From Turicimonas muris (GTDB lineage Bacteria; Pseudomonadota; Gammaproteobacteria; Burkholderiales; Burkholderiaceae_F), in contig NZ_NHMP01000002.1 of NCBI RefSeq assembly GCF_002221595.1, positions 372,001 to 436,000 on the forward strand: a DNA stretch of 64,000 nucleotides. The letters are read 5' to 3'. The position numbers and the translations under genes are program-made. How positions within the stretch are numbered: the first letter of the stretch is position 1; each line of letters opens with the position of its first letter. This document shows, one piece after another, positions 1-8,719 of this stretch. The notes under the pieces are model-generated. The model did not search any database. It was given only the letters and a program-made list of their open reading frames with translations, and was not told the origin of the DNA.

Positions 1-309
1 GGCTTGGTGGCTAGTTTGAAGGAGTACAAGAGATTGGCAACTGCACAGTATCAAGAAGGTTACACCGGCTACTTTACCGTATTGCAGGCTGAGCAATCTC
101 TGCTTCCTCAGCAGCTTCAGCTCGCCCAGGTTAGAGCCAATACATTAAGCTCTATTGCATCGATTTATCAATCTTTAGGCGGCGGATGGATTGATTTAGC
201 TCTCCAAGAGGAAAGACAAGCAATTGCAGATTTGGAAAGAGAAGAGCAACTGAAGAAAGAAATCCAAGAAGCATCTCCTGAAGAAAGAGAAGAAAACTCC
301 TTAATGTAA
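1..309 (+). CDS. Outer-membrane efflux protein (TolC/NodT type), C-terminal part only
   Basis: This is the 3' end of a gene that begins before the window; the frame is open from base 1, so no start can be given. The roughly 100 residues end in a helix-rich stretch with the motif LQAEQSLLPQQLQLAQVR followed by YQSLGGGW. This matches the last periplasmic helices of NodT/TolC-family outer-membrane factors of RND or ABC efflux pumps, which form the exit duct for drugs, metals or fatty acids. The final 30 residues are a charged, Glu/Lys-rich tail. It probably closes an efflux operon upstream, since a rho-independent terminator follows directly. The substrate cannot be told from this fragment. Confidence 0.85.
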   Translation, partial: GLVASLKEYKRLATAQYQEGYTGYFTVLQAEQSLLPQQLQLAQVRANTLSSIASIYQSLGGGWIDLALQEERQAIADLEREEQLKKEIQEASPEEREENSLM

Positions 310-330
310 AACTCATTGTTAAGAAATAAG

Positions 331-356
331 AGGTCATGCTGAGGGCGTGACCTTTT
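331..356 (+). terminator. Rho-independent terminator after efflux gene
   Basis: A 9-bp stem (AGGTCATGC / GCGTGACCT, one G-T pair) with a 5-nt loop is followed by TTTT. It lies 20 nt past the efflux stop codon and separates it from the transposase. Confidence 0.8.
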
Positions 357-498
357 GTAATTCGTCTCGCTCAAACCTGAAAAATTGCATTTCTAGAATA
401 CCTAACTTTTAAAAATCCTAAAAAATTCTTTATTTTCAGTTGCTTTCGTTGATTTTTTGTGATAAATCGGATGACCCAAATAGATAATTTATGAGATC

Positions 499-2316
499 AT
501 GAGCACACCGAAACTACCTCCGCTGATTATTAAGAAAAGCCCCTCTGCTTTCTACGTTTACACCTACAAGAACAAGTGGAACAGCGAAAAAGCTAGAAGC
601 GAGCGTGTTGAATTTAAAAAAGTCGGAACGGTGGTGTCCGGTCAAAAAGAAGGACGCATCCGCTGGGATGAAAAATTTTTAGAAGAGCGTCCGGAGCTAA
701 GAAACTTTATTTGTGAAAGAAAGGCTAAAGGCTACGTATTCGAACCTCTGGAAAAAGAGACTGGCCTTAGCCTCAAGCAAGTCCTCGGCATCAAGCAATT
801 ACATGCTGGGGCGACCTGGGCGTTAGACCAAATTGTCAGCAGCACCCCGATAGGTCCGGCTCTGAAGAAGGCCTTTCCTCAGAAACGAGACTATCTAAAG
901 ACTCTTTCCATTGTTTATTTCATAATTCTTAATGAAAACAACAATATTTCTCGGTATCCGAATTTTGCTGAAACAACCCGTTTACCTTGGCCCGGTGCTC
1001 TTCATGCATCAACCATCGGAAGAATTTTTAGACGAATAAAAAGCCAACAGATTGAAAATTACTTTACGGAGGTCCAAAAAGGTTTGCTGGAACAAAAAAT
1101 CAAAGCAAACGACACCGATAAACTTACACTGGCACTGGACTCAACATCTATATCGAGCTACTCCGAAAAACTTCCGAATGTTGTCCGAGGCAGAAACAAG
1201 GACGAAGATAATTTGCCTCAAATCAATTTATTAATGCTCGTCGATTCTAAAACTGGACTTCCTCTTTTTTATAGACACTATGACGGCAATGTTCCTGACG
1301 CTCAGACCGTAAGAAGAGTTATTGCCGACAACTCCAGACTGAAACTGACAGATGTAGTGCTGGTCTCAGATAAAGGCTACAGCAGCAATAAAAACATCAA
1401 CGATTGTTTAAGGAATGATGTTGGCTTGCTCTTCAATATGAAGTGCGGTGTAAAAGACAGCCTCACTCAAGAAGTGATAGATGAAGAGATGTCCAACCTT
1501 AGAGATCTGAACAAACGAGATTGGTACACCGAAGCGTTCCAGATAACAAAAAAAATTGAATGGAGCTATGAGAGACAACCGGTTCCAAGAAAGAGGCCAA
1601 GCAAGAATACGCGGGACGTGGCAACGCTTTACTGGCATATCTACTTCGATAAGCAAATTGCCGAAAAAGTCACTCAGGGTCTTTTTGAAAGAATAGGAAA
1701 AATTCAAGAAAAGCTTCATAAGAAAGAGAGCCTTGACGAGAATGAACAAACTTTGTTCGAAGAAGTTTTTGAAAAAGCAGAAAGCACCGACGAAGATACA
1801 CCCGTAAGCTATACCATCAATAATAAAAAGGTTGATGAAAAGCTCAGATATAAGGGTTACAGAGTTCTGGTCAGCAATGAAATATCCGATGCCCGCAAGG
1901 CCTGGTGCGCATATCAAGAGCGCTGGAAAGTCGAAGACACCTTTAAGACTTTAAAGTCCCGCTTAGGATGCTCTCGCAACAGAGTCTCAGACAATGAATC
2001 TTTAAACGGAAAAATCTTTGTGCAATTCTTGGCTGCCTCTATTGCTATGGTAGTAAGAGCAAGGCTGAAAAAGTATTCTGAGGAGTGCAGAAAGTCTGAT
2101 GGACCAGCTCTCATTTACGATTCTGACGGAACAGTGCTCGAGAGTTTAAACAACATTATGCAGACAAAGTTCCAAGCAGGTTATTACTTCGGAGAAATTG
2201 CTGGGAAGCGCAGAAAGCTATTTGAAGCTCTCGGAGTTAGCGTACCAGATTCTGAGCCGGAAAGAGAAATGGATTACGATGATGAGGCTGATGAATACGA
2301 TGACGATGAACTGTAG
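499..2316 (+). CDS. IS1634/IS4-superfamily DDE transposase, intact
   Basis: Transposase of 605 residues that would cut and join the ends of its own insertion sequence. The first catalytic Asp sits in LALDSTSIS (about residue 214), the second in LVSDKGYSS (about 295), and the Glu in the signature YQERWKVEDTFKTLK, which fits the Y-(2)-R-(3)-E-(6)-K motif of IS4-type enzymes. The N-terminal YTYKNKWN segment and the total length fit the IS1634 group. The very acidic C-terminal tail (DYDDEADEYDDDEL) is unusual. The frame is open throughout, so it could be active. I could not identify convincing terminal inverted repeats or target duplications by eye, so the element's borders are undefined. A decayed relative lies at 20.98-22.48 kb on the other strand. 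Confidence 0.9.
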   Translation: MSTPKLPPLIIKKSPSAFYVYTYKNKWNSEKARSERVEFKKVGTVVSGQKEGRIRWDEKFLEERPELRNFICERKAKGYVFEPLEKETGLSLKQVLGIKQLHAGATWALDQIVSSTPIGPALKKAFPQKRDYLKTLSIVYFIILNENNNISRYPNFAETTRLPWPGALHASTIGRIFRRIKSQQIENYFTEVQKGLLEQKIKANDTDKLTLALDSTSISSYSEKLPNVVRGRNKDEDNLPQINLLMLVDSKTGLPLFYRHYDGNVPDAQTVRRVIADNSRLKLTDVVLVSDKGYSSNKNINDCLRNDVGLLFNMKCGVKDSLTQEVIDEEMSNLRDLNKRDWYTEAFQITKKIEWSYERQPVPRKRPSKNTRDVATLYWHIYFDKQIAEKVTQGLFERIGKIQEKLHKKESLDENEQTLFEEVFEKAESTDEDTPVSYTINNKKVDEKLRYKGYRVLVSNEISDARKAWCAYQERWKVEDTFKTLKSRLGCSRNRVSDNESLNGKIFVQFLAASIAMVVRARLKKYSEECRKSDGPALIYDSDGTVLESLNNIMQTKFQAGYYFGEIAGKRRKLFEALGVSVPDSEPEREMDYDDEADEYDDDEL

Positions 2317-2392
2317 CCCGAACCATGGGAGGAAGGCCCTCCCATAGATACTCTAACGGACGCAATATTTCAGTCAAACAAGAATCGGAAGG

Positions 2393-2427
2393 AAAAAAAT
2401 TCTCCGGATCCGATACAGATCCGGAGA
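2393..2427 (-). terminator. Perfect 10-bp hairpin with T-run on the minus strand
   Basis: TCTCCGGATC and GATCCGGAGA pair around a 7-nt loop. Read on the minus strand the stem is followed by ATTTTTTT, the layout of an intrinsic terminator. The nearest minus-strand gene (2743-5979) already has its own terminator 270 bp earlier, so this one has no obvious client. Confidence 0.6.
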
Positions 2428-2693
2428 GGCAAGATGCGGTTGACCAGGAGTCAAAATAGACATAGGAGGAAAAAATTCTTGACTCACTACCGTTTGATTT
2501 GCCAAAACGCCGCTTCTCTTCTCTGAAACGACGATAAGTAACTGCTTCTACGACGTTAGTAGAGTATTCCTTTTGGAATAGTAATTCAAACTAAAATTGA
2601 AAAAATTGTTAAGTTAGATTTCGGCTATAACTATTTGAAAATAAATTAAATATTTATCATTCATGGTTGGGAGTAGGAGAAATTTTCGACAAC

Positions 2694-2724
2694 AAAAAAG
2701 CCTCTTCGGACTAGCAGAAGAGGC
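2694..2724 (-). terminator. Terminator of the PHP-like membrane protein gene
   Basis: GCCTCTTC/GAAGAGGC, 8-bp stem with a 9-nt loop, followed on the minus strand by TTTTTT. It lies 18 nt past the stop codon of the gene ending at 2743. Confidence 0.85.
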
Positions 2725-2742
2725 GCAATGTAAAAAGTATGG

Positions 2743-5700
2743 TTATCTTGAAGCCGAATCTTTATCTTTGATTTCAGTTATCTCACCATTCTCGGTCTCC
2801 AGATTTGTTCTGTACGGTTCCTTATTGGAGACTTTCTGAATTAAATAATTGGCTTTAATACGGCAATCTTTAATGAAGAAGAGAGCTCTGTTAAAAGTCA
2901 CTTTGACTTCCGCTAAGAATGCTTTTGACTTCTCAGAAAGTAATTGTTGAGTTGAACTTTCTGAGGTGGATATTTCTTTGCTATCTAGAGTTAAGCGGAT
3001 TTCATCGATCGAGCGGAGGTAATCTTTGTAATTATCCAGATAGAAAGCTAGAGCATGAGAAAAATTGTTGCCTAACATTCCTGAGAGGAAGAGACGAGAG
3101 ACTTCTTTATACTCGGACAAGAGCCGCTGGAATCGGACGTAAATCAATCTTTCTTCCGGTGTCATTCTTTTCAACTGGGTTAAGAAAGCCTGTCTTGCAC
3201 ATGGCTGGTAGTACCACATGTACATCAAGTCCAGAGAGATGATGAAGCACTCTATTTCCAGCGAAGGAGCTTTAGCTGATAGCATTCGGACGAATTCTGA
3301 CGGTTTCTTCATGAGCTGAAGAATGTCTTTCTCCGGAAAAGACAGCTCCAGATGAGTGAAACATGAGAATAAGGAACTAACGGCCATTGAAAAGTCGCTT
3401 GTTCTTAGTCTGTAGTTATTTCTTCTGTCGGCAAAGCTTTCGATGACGCCTGCCACGGTATCTGAAGCGAACTTGGAAACGATGGCGGCAGCCGGAACCA
3501 AGATAGCGGCAGCTGGCATACCGGTAATCACCGGAAGAATCATGGCAAGAATCACGTTATATACCATGGCTACCGGAATGGCTAAAATGCTGCGGAAAAG
3601 GTTTCCTACGACAGCGGTTTTAGGAAAGCCTCGGAAAATATTGTGCGAAGAAATATATAGTCCGTTAGCCAGTGCAATGATTGAGAAAACGAGCAAGGGT
3701 GCTTTATCAACCGTGATGCCGAGAATGTGGCCTAACACAACGTTTCTTGTAAAGCCTTCCAGCAGTACAACTGACAGACCAGTGTACATTAGAGAGTCAC
3801 TAATGCGTGACCAATTAATCAGCTGCCTCCAGTCAATACGAGCACCTTTTTGGAATCCGCCTCCGGAGATAATCGCTTGGATAATATTCCGAATACCCGT
3901 AATGCTGAACCAAATTAAAGCACCGAACCAAGCAAGGACCCACCAGTTCTGTGTAAGCATGAAGGTAAGAAACGCCGGCAAGAATCCCAAAGTAACTTTA
4001 ATTACATTGAGAAGAGTTGTGTTCATATAGGAGAAAGAAGCGCCTCTGGTTTCTGTTTTGGTTTCTTTTGATTCATTGGGCACAAAACCATTTTTTAAGG
4101 GTTCAGTTCTTCCGCCTAATGTGATGATATTGCCCTCACCAGAAATATAGGTATTTGCGTAACTGGCTTTCCAATCTCTCCTTCTTTTTAATCCGAAACA
4201 AAGCCAGCCCATAGAGTGTCTAATCCATTTTTGCAGTTTGGACTGATGAAGCGGTTCTTCATAAATGTCGGAGAAGGAGAGGGGAACATTCAACGGGAGT
4301 TTTATCGGGTTGAGTTTTCCTTTCTTACCGATGAGTTTTTGAGCACTTCTAGGAAGAGTCTCCGGCACTGCCAAGCCCATTCCGAATCGGGTGCCAAGTG
4401 AGTTTGTAGAGTCGGTGCCGAAACGGCTTCCAAGGGCTTCTTTGCTGTAGAAGTTAATCAGCTTGGGAATGTTTTGAAGGATTTCGTTGAGCTTTGCAAA
4501 CAACTGAGCATCATTCTTGACATCGTCTCTCTGTAGAAGTTTGAGAATAATATGTTTGATTTTTAGAACGTTTTTTTGATTTATGGCGACTTGAAGATCA
4601 TTAATCTCTTCCAAATGAGTGAGTCTGCCATTCAGCCAATCTTTAAGATTGAAGACTTCTAAGTGGGTAATTAATCCCTTGTTATCCCATAAAAGTTCAA
4701 GTACGTCCTTGGCCTCTAAGAAAGAGGTGAGGAGAGTGACTCGTGAATTGGGACGAAGCTTTTTGAGAGCGCACAAGAACTCTTCAATCGTATATTTGAG
4801 GAAGTCGGGCCTGTCGTCGTCCTGTGGAACAATTAAGTTAGGAATGTTGGGATTTTGTTTAGGATGCACCCAGCGCAGATAAATTGTCTGTGGGGAAAGT
4901 GCATCGAGTTTATCTAGTTCCTCCCGAAGCTGTTTCCTTTTCTCTTCATCTGCTGTTTCCATTTCTTTTTTGATTGCATCTGCCTTTGCTGTAAGCAAAG
5001 GGAGGAGAGAAATATGGGCAAATTCTGCCAAGTGCACCAAGGATATTTGGGAACTTGCTATGAAGTTCATGAACTTCTGTTCATCTAGCGAAAATTCAGG
5101 AAGTTTGTACTCAGCGCAAATTGAGGGGACGTGGACTTGGTTAAAGTGATGAAGTGTTTTAATAACCTGTTTGGAGGCCCATTCTTCCGCTTTTCTTCCT
5201 TTTTCTAAGAAAACTCTGGTTTTTGGATCCTGTAGAAACTCTATTATGCTGTGAGGCCCAGTAAATCCTCTAGGCGTCCAAATAAATTCAAGATATTTTC
5301 CGTTATGTACTGCTTTGAGTTTGATTCCGATGCGTACGGTAATACCCATGATGGAAGCGGCTTCCATCAATTCAAAGGCGACATTCGGATCAATAAAGTT
5401 GTAATAGACCACAGACAATCTTCTGATGCCTTTGACTCTGGCATCCATGACGAGGTAGGTAGGATTCTTTCTGCCGCGGGTAGAGGAATCATGAACGTGA
5501 TCATCCAGAGTCTTTTGGTTCCATTCTTCCGGCATTTCCAACAAGAAATACTTGGTCAGATAGTGACGGACAATTCTTGGATTACCGGCAGCTGCCTTCT
5601 GAAAGTCATGGATAAGCTTTAACTGTTCTTCAACATTTCCGCGAGCTCTCACAAGCTCTTTCATTATCTGAATGAGGACACGTGAGGTATTGAACTTAAA

Positions 5701-5979
5701 CGAAGTCTGAGCACTGTAGACAACTTCGTTGTGCAAAGTTTTTAAGGCAGCTAAACGTTCTCTCGAACCCTCATTGTTTCCCAATCTTTCCAAAAGATTA
5801 ATCACGGCCAAAGCCATCCTGACTTCGTGTGTGTCCACCATGTTTTGGATGCCGTGAGGATGGAGAGAAGTTGACAAGACTTCTTTTTCTTCTGACGTTG
5901 TAAGACCATTGTCCAACACGTCATTAATCATTTTTAATAGTTCTCTGTCTTTTTTATCAAATTGGATAGAGGCGTGCAT
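2743..5979 (-). CDS. Large uncharacterised protein: PHP-like soluble half plus multi-pass membrane domain
   Basis: I do not recognise a named family for this protein of 1078 residues. The start at 5979 is preferred over the ATG 18 codons upstream because AGAGAAG lies just before it. The first 650 residues are soluble-looking. At about 159-164 there is DDHVHDSST, followed by a helix and VVYYNFID, resembling the opening strand and HxH metal motif of PHP phosphoesterases; near 520 GTDST resembles the later GSDAH motif. That assignment is inference. Residues about 655-850 are hydrophobic with roughly six membrane segments, including NLFRSILAIP. The last 230 residues are helical and soluble. It is transcribed alone, with its own terminator, and lies next to an insertion sequence. 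A superficial likeness to the Gcr/COG4389 membrane family was considered but not supported by motifs. Confidence 0.75.
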   Translation of the reverse strand: MHASIQFDKKDRELLKMINDVLDNGLTTSEEKEVLSTSLHPHGIQNMVDTHEVRMALAVINLLERLGNNEGSRERLAALKTLHNEVVYSAQTSFKFNTSRVLIQIMKELVRARGNVEEQLKLIHDFQKAAAGNPRIVRHYLTKYFLLEMPEEWNQKTLDDHVHDSSTRGRKNPTYLVMDARVKGIRRLSVVYYNFIDPNVAFELMEAASIMGITVRIGIKLKAVHNGKYLEFIWTPRGFTGPHSIIEFLQDPKTRVFLEKGRKAEEWASKQVIKTLHHFNQVHVPSICAEYKLPEFSLDEQKFMNFIASSQISLVHLAEFAHISLLPLLTAKADAIKKEMETADEEKRKQLREELDKLDALSPQTIYLRWVHPKQNPNIPNLIVPQDDDRPDFLKYTIEEFLCALKKLRPNSRVTLLTSFLEAKDVLELLWDNKGLITHLEVFNLKDWLNGRLTHLEEINDLQVAINQKNVLKIKHIILKLLQRDDVKNDAQLFAKLNEILQNIPKLINFYSKEALGSRFGTDSTNSLGTRFGMGLAVPETLPRSAQKLIGKKGKLNPIKLPLNVPLSFSDIYEEPLHQSKLQKWIRHSMGWLCFGLKRRRDWKASYANTYISGEGNIITLGGRTEPLKNGFVPNESKETKTETRGASFSYMNTTLLNVIKVTLGFLPAFLTFMLTQNWWVLAWFGALIWFSITGIRNIIQAIISGGGFQKGARIDWRQLINWSRISDSLMYTGLSVVLLEGFTRNVVLGHILGITVDKAPLLVFSIIALANGLYISSHNIFRGFPKTAVVGNLFRSILAIPVAMVYNVILAMILPVITGMPAAAILVPAAAIVSKFASDTVAGVIESFADRRNNYRLRTSDFSMAVSSLFSCFTHLELSFPEKDILQLMKKPSEFVRMLSAKAPSLEIECFIISLDLMYMWYYQPCARQAFLTQLKRMTPEERLIYVRFQRLLSEYKEVSRLFLSGMLGNNFSHALAFYLDNYKDYLRSIDEIRLTLDSKEISTSESSTQQLLSEKSKAFLAEVKVTFNRALFFIKDCRIKANYLIQKVSNKEPYRTNLETENGEITEIKDKDSASR

Positions 5980-6085
5980 TTTTCTTCTCTTTTTATTAAT
6001 GTTTTTATTGTACCCGAGCACGTTGGGAGCCAAATTTCCGAAAGGGATTTCACCGACGAAAACAAAAGGTTAGCAAGGAGTTCCA

Positions 6086-6119
6086 AATAAAAAAAGGACC
6101 GGGACGGACCCGATCCTTT
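6086..6119 (-). terminator. Terminator of the FMN/FAD flavoprotein gene
   Basis: An 11-bp stem (AAAGGATCGGG / CCCGGTCCTTT on the minus strand, one G-T pair) with a 5-nt loop and a following TTTTTTTATTT run, 30 nt past the stop codon. Confidence 0.9.
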
Positions 6120-6150
6120 ACCCTTTTTTGCTTAGGAGTTTACTTTTTTA

Positions 6151-7953
6151 TTATTTGTTTTTCTTCAAAGATGCTGTAATAGCGTCAGCAGCTTCGACAC
6201 CGGAAATAATAGCCCAGGAGTTCATCATGGCTGTCATGGAGTCTGCACCGTTAGCACCACCGACAACGCAGCCTGCGCCGTAAAGGCCAGGAATTGGTTT
6301 GCCGTTCTTGCCAATAATCTGCATCTTGGCATTAGCTTTTAAGCCGCCTAATGTAGTAGCAAAACGAGGTTTCTGTTCAACGATGTAGTATGGAGCCTTG
6401 ATCAATTCTTTCGGATCTTTGCGACCGAACTGAGTATCTTTTCCGGCTTCCGCCATCTTGTTCCATTCGGCAACTGTGGCTTCCAAGTTCTTAGCATTGA
6501 TGCCCATAACATCTGCGGCTTTAGCCAAGGAGTCGGATTCAACCATCACCGGTTTGCCGTTGTTGACGATCTTCAGCCATTTGCGTAGTTCGGCTTCATC
6601 CGGCACTAACTTATCTTCCAAGCTCTTAGAAAGATAACGCTTGTAGCCGTTGGCGTCCATGACTAAGTACATGATCTTGTCTTTCTGAGCGACTGTGATA
6701 TCTGTCAATTCGCCCAAAGACGCTCTTTCATTAATGATGCGTTTGCCGTCGCTGTTGACGTAAATAGCACCTGTGTCATTGATAGTGGCTGTAGAGCTGG
6801 CTGTAGCGGCTAAACCGTGGTTAGGTGTTGTTTCAACGCCTTGCGGATAGACCTTGACTAAGTCCATGTTAATGTCTTTAGCACCAATCTTGCGAGCCAT
6901 TTCGTAACCTTGGCCGGCATCGCTGTCCAAACCATAGAAGAGGAATCCCTTGAGAGTCGGAGGAAGCATCTTGGTGTTGGCACCGAAACCGCCGGAAGCA
7001 AGAATTGTGTCTTTGGCGTAAATCTTGATTTCGTCACCGGCTGCGTTAACAGCTTCAACGCCGCGAACGCGGTGATCTTTATAGATAAGTTTAGTGGCTT
7101 TTGTTTCCATTAAAATCTTGCCGCCATGATCAGTCAAGATGGAAGCCATTGTCTTAATGAAGTTCGGGGAACGACCCTGAACACCGAGTTGTCTTTCGGC
7201 AGAGTGGTCAGGGTACTGGGTTGCTGCCGGGCCATAAGGGATCTTCAAATCATCGATAAGCCAATCAACAACACCGCCGACTTTATGGGTAACCATATTG
7301 ACGAGAACAGGGTCGTTCTTGTTCTTACCGACTTTCATGATGTCTTTGAATGCCAATTCAGGAGAGTCTTTCATTTCCTTCATGACTTCTTTCTGATAGC
7401 GAGAACCTGTAGCGATAAGAGTACCGGCATTCAAAATAGTATCGCCACCGAGAGTCGGCATTTTTTCGATAAGGATTGTTGGGAGGCCGTTAAGCTGTGC
7501 ACGTACGGCAGCCGCCATACCTGAAGCTCCGGAGCCGACGACGACAACGTCAGTTTTGTAGGTGACTTCCATGCCGCTTGGCTGTTTCTTAACAGGCTTT
7601 TTGTAGTATTCGGAAGGTTGTCCGCCTGCAGCCTTAACTGCGTTTGTAGCTGCAGCTTGAATAGCCATGCTTGTCAATGTTGCTCCTGCGACATTATCGA
7701 CTCTGAGCGATTGAGTTTTGACGATTTCTGCAGGAACTCTTTCCATGGCAGCATCGGATACCATGGCAGTTTCACCGCTCTTCAATACTTTGACTGAAGC
7801 GATTTTGCTGTTTTTGATCACAACTTGAACTGTCAATGGGCCGTTTTTGCCGTTTGCAGTTCCTTCATATGTGCCGTCTTTTGCTGCAGCTTGTACAGTT
7901 GCTGCTAAAGCGAAAGAGACGGCCGTAGCGATCAATAACTTTGTGGGTCTCAT
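6151..7953 (-). CDS. Exported flavocytochrome-c-type reductase with FMN-binding and FAD domains
   Basis: Predicted periplasmic terminal reductase of about 600 residues. The start at 7953 is chosen because AGGAG precedes it and a signal peptide (MRPTKLLIATAVSFALAATVQA) follows. Residues about 25-105 form an FMN-binding domain with VAGATLTS, where the last Thr region would carry covalent FMN. From about residue 135 comes the FAD-binding fumarate-reductase fold (VVVGSGASGMAAAVRAQLNG, then GGDTILNAG). This resembles soluble FccA/UrdA-like enzymes that pass electrons to an unsaturated organic acid. Two motifs that bind fumarate in relatives are altered: His-Pro-Thr is replaced by VYPQG, and the NRxGGN arginine is replaced by NGADSMT. 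The substrate is therefore probably not fumarate. It has no heme domain. The gene stands alone with its own terminator. Confidence 0.85.
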   Translation of the reverse strand: MRPTKLLIATAVSFALAATVQAAAKDGTYEGTANGKNGPLTVQVVIKNSKIASVKVLKSGETAMVSDAAMERVPAEIVKTQSLRVDNVAGATLTSMAIQAAATNAVKAAGGQPSEYYKKPVKKQPSGMEVTYKTDVVVVGSGASGMAAAVRAQLNGLPTILIEKMPTLGGDTILNAGTLIATGSRYQKEVMKEMKDSPELAFKDIMKVGKNKNDPVLVNMVTHKVGGVVDWLIDDLKIPYGPAATQYPDHSAERQLGVQGRSPNFIKTMASILTDHGGKILMETKATKLIYKDHRVRGVEAVNAAGDEIKIYAKDTILASGGFGANTKMLPPTLKGFLFYGLDSDAGQGYEMARKIGAKDINMDLVKVYPQGVETTPNHGLAATASSTATINDTGAIYVNSDGKRIINERASLGELTDITVAQKDKIMYLVMDANGYKRYLSKSLEDKLVPDEAELRKWLKIVNNGKPVMVESDSLAKAADVMGINAKNLEATVAEWNKMAEAGKDTQFGRKDPKELIKAPYYIVEQKPRFATTLGGLKANAKMQIIGKNGKPIPGLYGAGCVVGGANGADSMTAMMNSWAIISGVEAADAITASLKKNK

Positions 7954-7981
7954 GTTTTCTCCTGATGGGTATAAAACGTTT

Positions 7982-7995
7982 CTGATTGTAATCAA
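7982..7995 (-). promoter_or_regulatory. FNR-like site upstream of the FMN/FAD flavoprotein gene
   Basis: On the minus strand the sequence is TTGAT-TACA-ATCAG, matching 9 of 10 conserved bases of TTGAT-N4-ATCAA. It ends 29 nt before the start codon, which is closer than an activating site normally lies, so it may act as a roadblock or be fortuitous. Confidence 0.35.
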
Positions 7996-8123
7996 CCATA
8001 AGGTTGTTACTATTGATGCAAACCCTTACAAAGCCAAATTTCAGTTCTATTCTCAATTTTCGCTTGGAGGAATTCGACTGCAAATCTTTCCGAATATGAT
8101 TGAAAAAAAAAACGGGGTGAAAT

Positions 8124-8711
8124 ATGAATTTTATTAAAAAGACATGGGGGTGGATGTTCCTTCTGCTGGCGGTGGGTATGTTCATGTTTTGCTATTTGGG
8201 CTCTCCGTACTGGGCGGTTTATTCAATCAAACAAGCTCTTGCAGATAGGAATCAAGAAGTCATTGACTCTTATATTGATTTTGATAGTTTAAGGACAAAT
8301 CTAAAAAATCAATTAACGAATCAAGTGGAGATGCAGTTTGCGGAAAAACAACAAAAACCAATAAATCAGGTCATTCAAGCATTTTCTTATGAAGCAATCG
8401 ATAACCTTGTCGATCAATATGTGACGCCTGAAGGCATCGAAGATTTGTTTTCCGGTGCAAACACGCTGCAAACGATAAAGAAAGAATTCAAACTGAAAGA
8501 AGAATCCACGAGCGCCAAGCAAACCAACACTCAGAAAAAATCTCCTTCTAACGTTACTTGGTCTTTGAATTACGGAGACAATACCAACCAATTTTTTGCA
8601 ATCATTAGACCTAATCAAAAGGAGAACGATAAAATTGAAGTTTCTCTTGTAAGAGAAGGCTTTTTTGATTGGAAGGTTAATAACATTCTTCTGCCGTTCA
8701 AATTTAATTAA
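8124..8711 (+). CDS. DUF2939-type membrane-anchored protein
   Basis: A 195-residue protein with one N-terminal membrane segment (about residues 8-28, WMFLLLAVGMFMFCYLG) and a soluble remainder. The segment PYWAVYSIKQALADRNQEV just after the membrane helix matches the DUF2939 family, in which a short N-terminal anchor is followed by a domain beginning with this pattern. The function of the family is unknown. A purine-rich stretch (GGGGTGAAAT) precedes the ATG. It is divergent from the flavoprotein gene and lies 8 nt upstream of the FAH-family gene, so the two are probably cotranscribed. Confidence 0.75.
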   Translation: MNFIKKTWGWMFLLLAVGMFMFCYLGSPYWAVYSIKQALADRNQEVIDSYIDFDSLRTNLKNQLTNQVEMQFAEKQQKPINQVIQAFSYEAIDNLVDQYVTPEGIEDLFSGANTLQTIKKEFKLKEESTSAKQTNTQKKSPSNVTWSLNYGDNTNQFFAIIRPNQKENDKIEVSLVREGFFDWKVNNILLPFKFN

Positions 8712-8719
8712 TTGAAGTT

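Larger units (their letters stand above)
2317..2742. other. Non-coding stretch with several hairpins downstream of the transposase
   Basis: No open frame looks real here. It holds a short hairpin (ATGGGAGG/CCTCCCAT, 2325-2345), a minus-strand terminator-like hairpin (2393-2427), an inverted repeat GAGTCAA/TTGACTC (2448-2454 and 2479-2485), a small TATTCC-TTTT-GGAATA hairpin near 2570, and the terminator of the next gene (2694-2724). It may contain the right end of the insertion sequence. Confidence 0.5.

Noticed and set aside
1408-1917. 169-codon open frame antisense to the transposase
   Set aside because: It mirrors the transposase coding pattern, shows no domain and no ribosome binding site.
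3443-4030. 195-codon plus-strand frame inside the PHP-like membrane protein gene
   Set aside because: Antisense shadow of the hydrophobic region; composition is that of a reversed membrane segment and no motif is seen.
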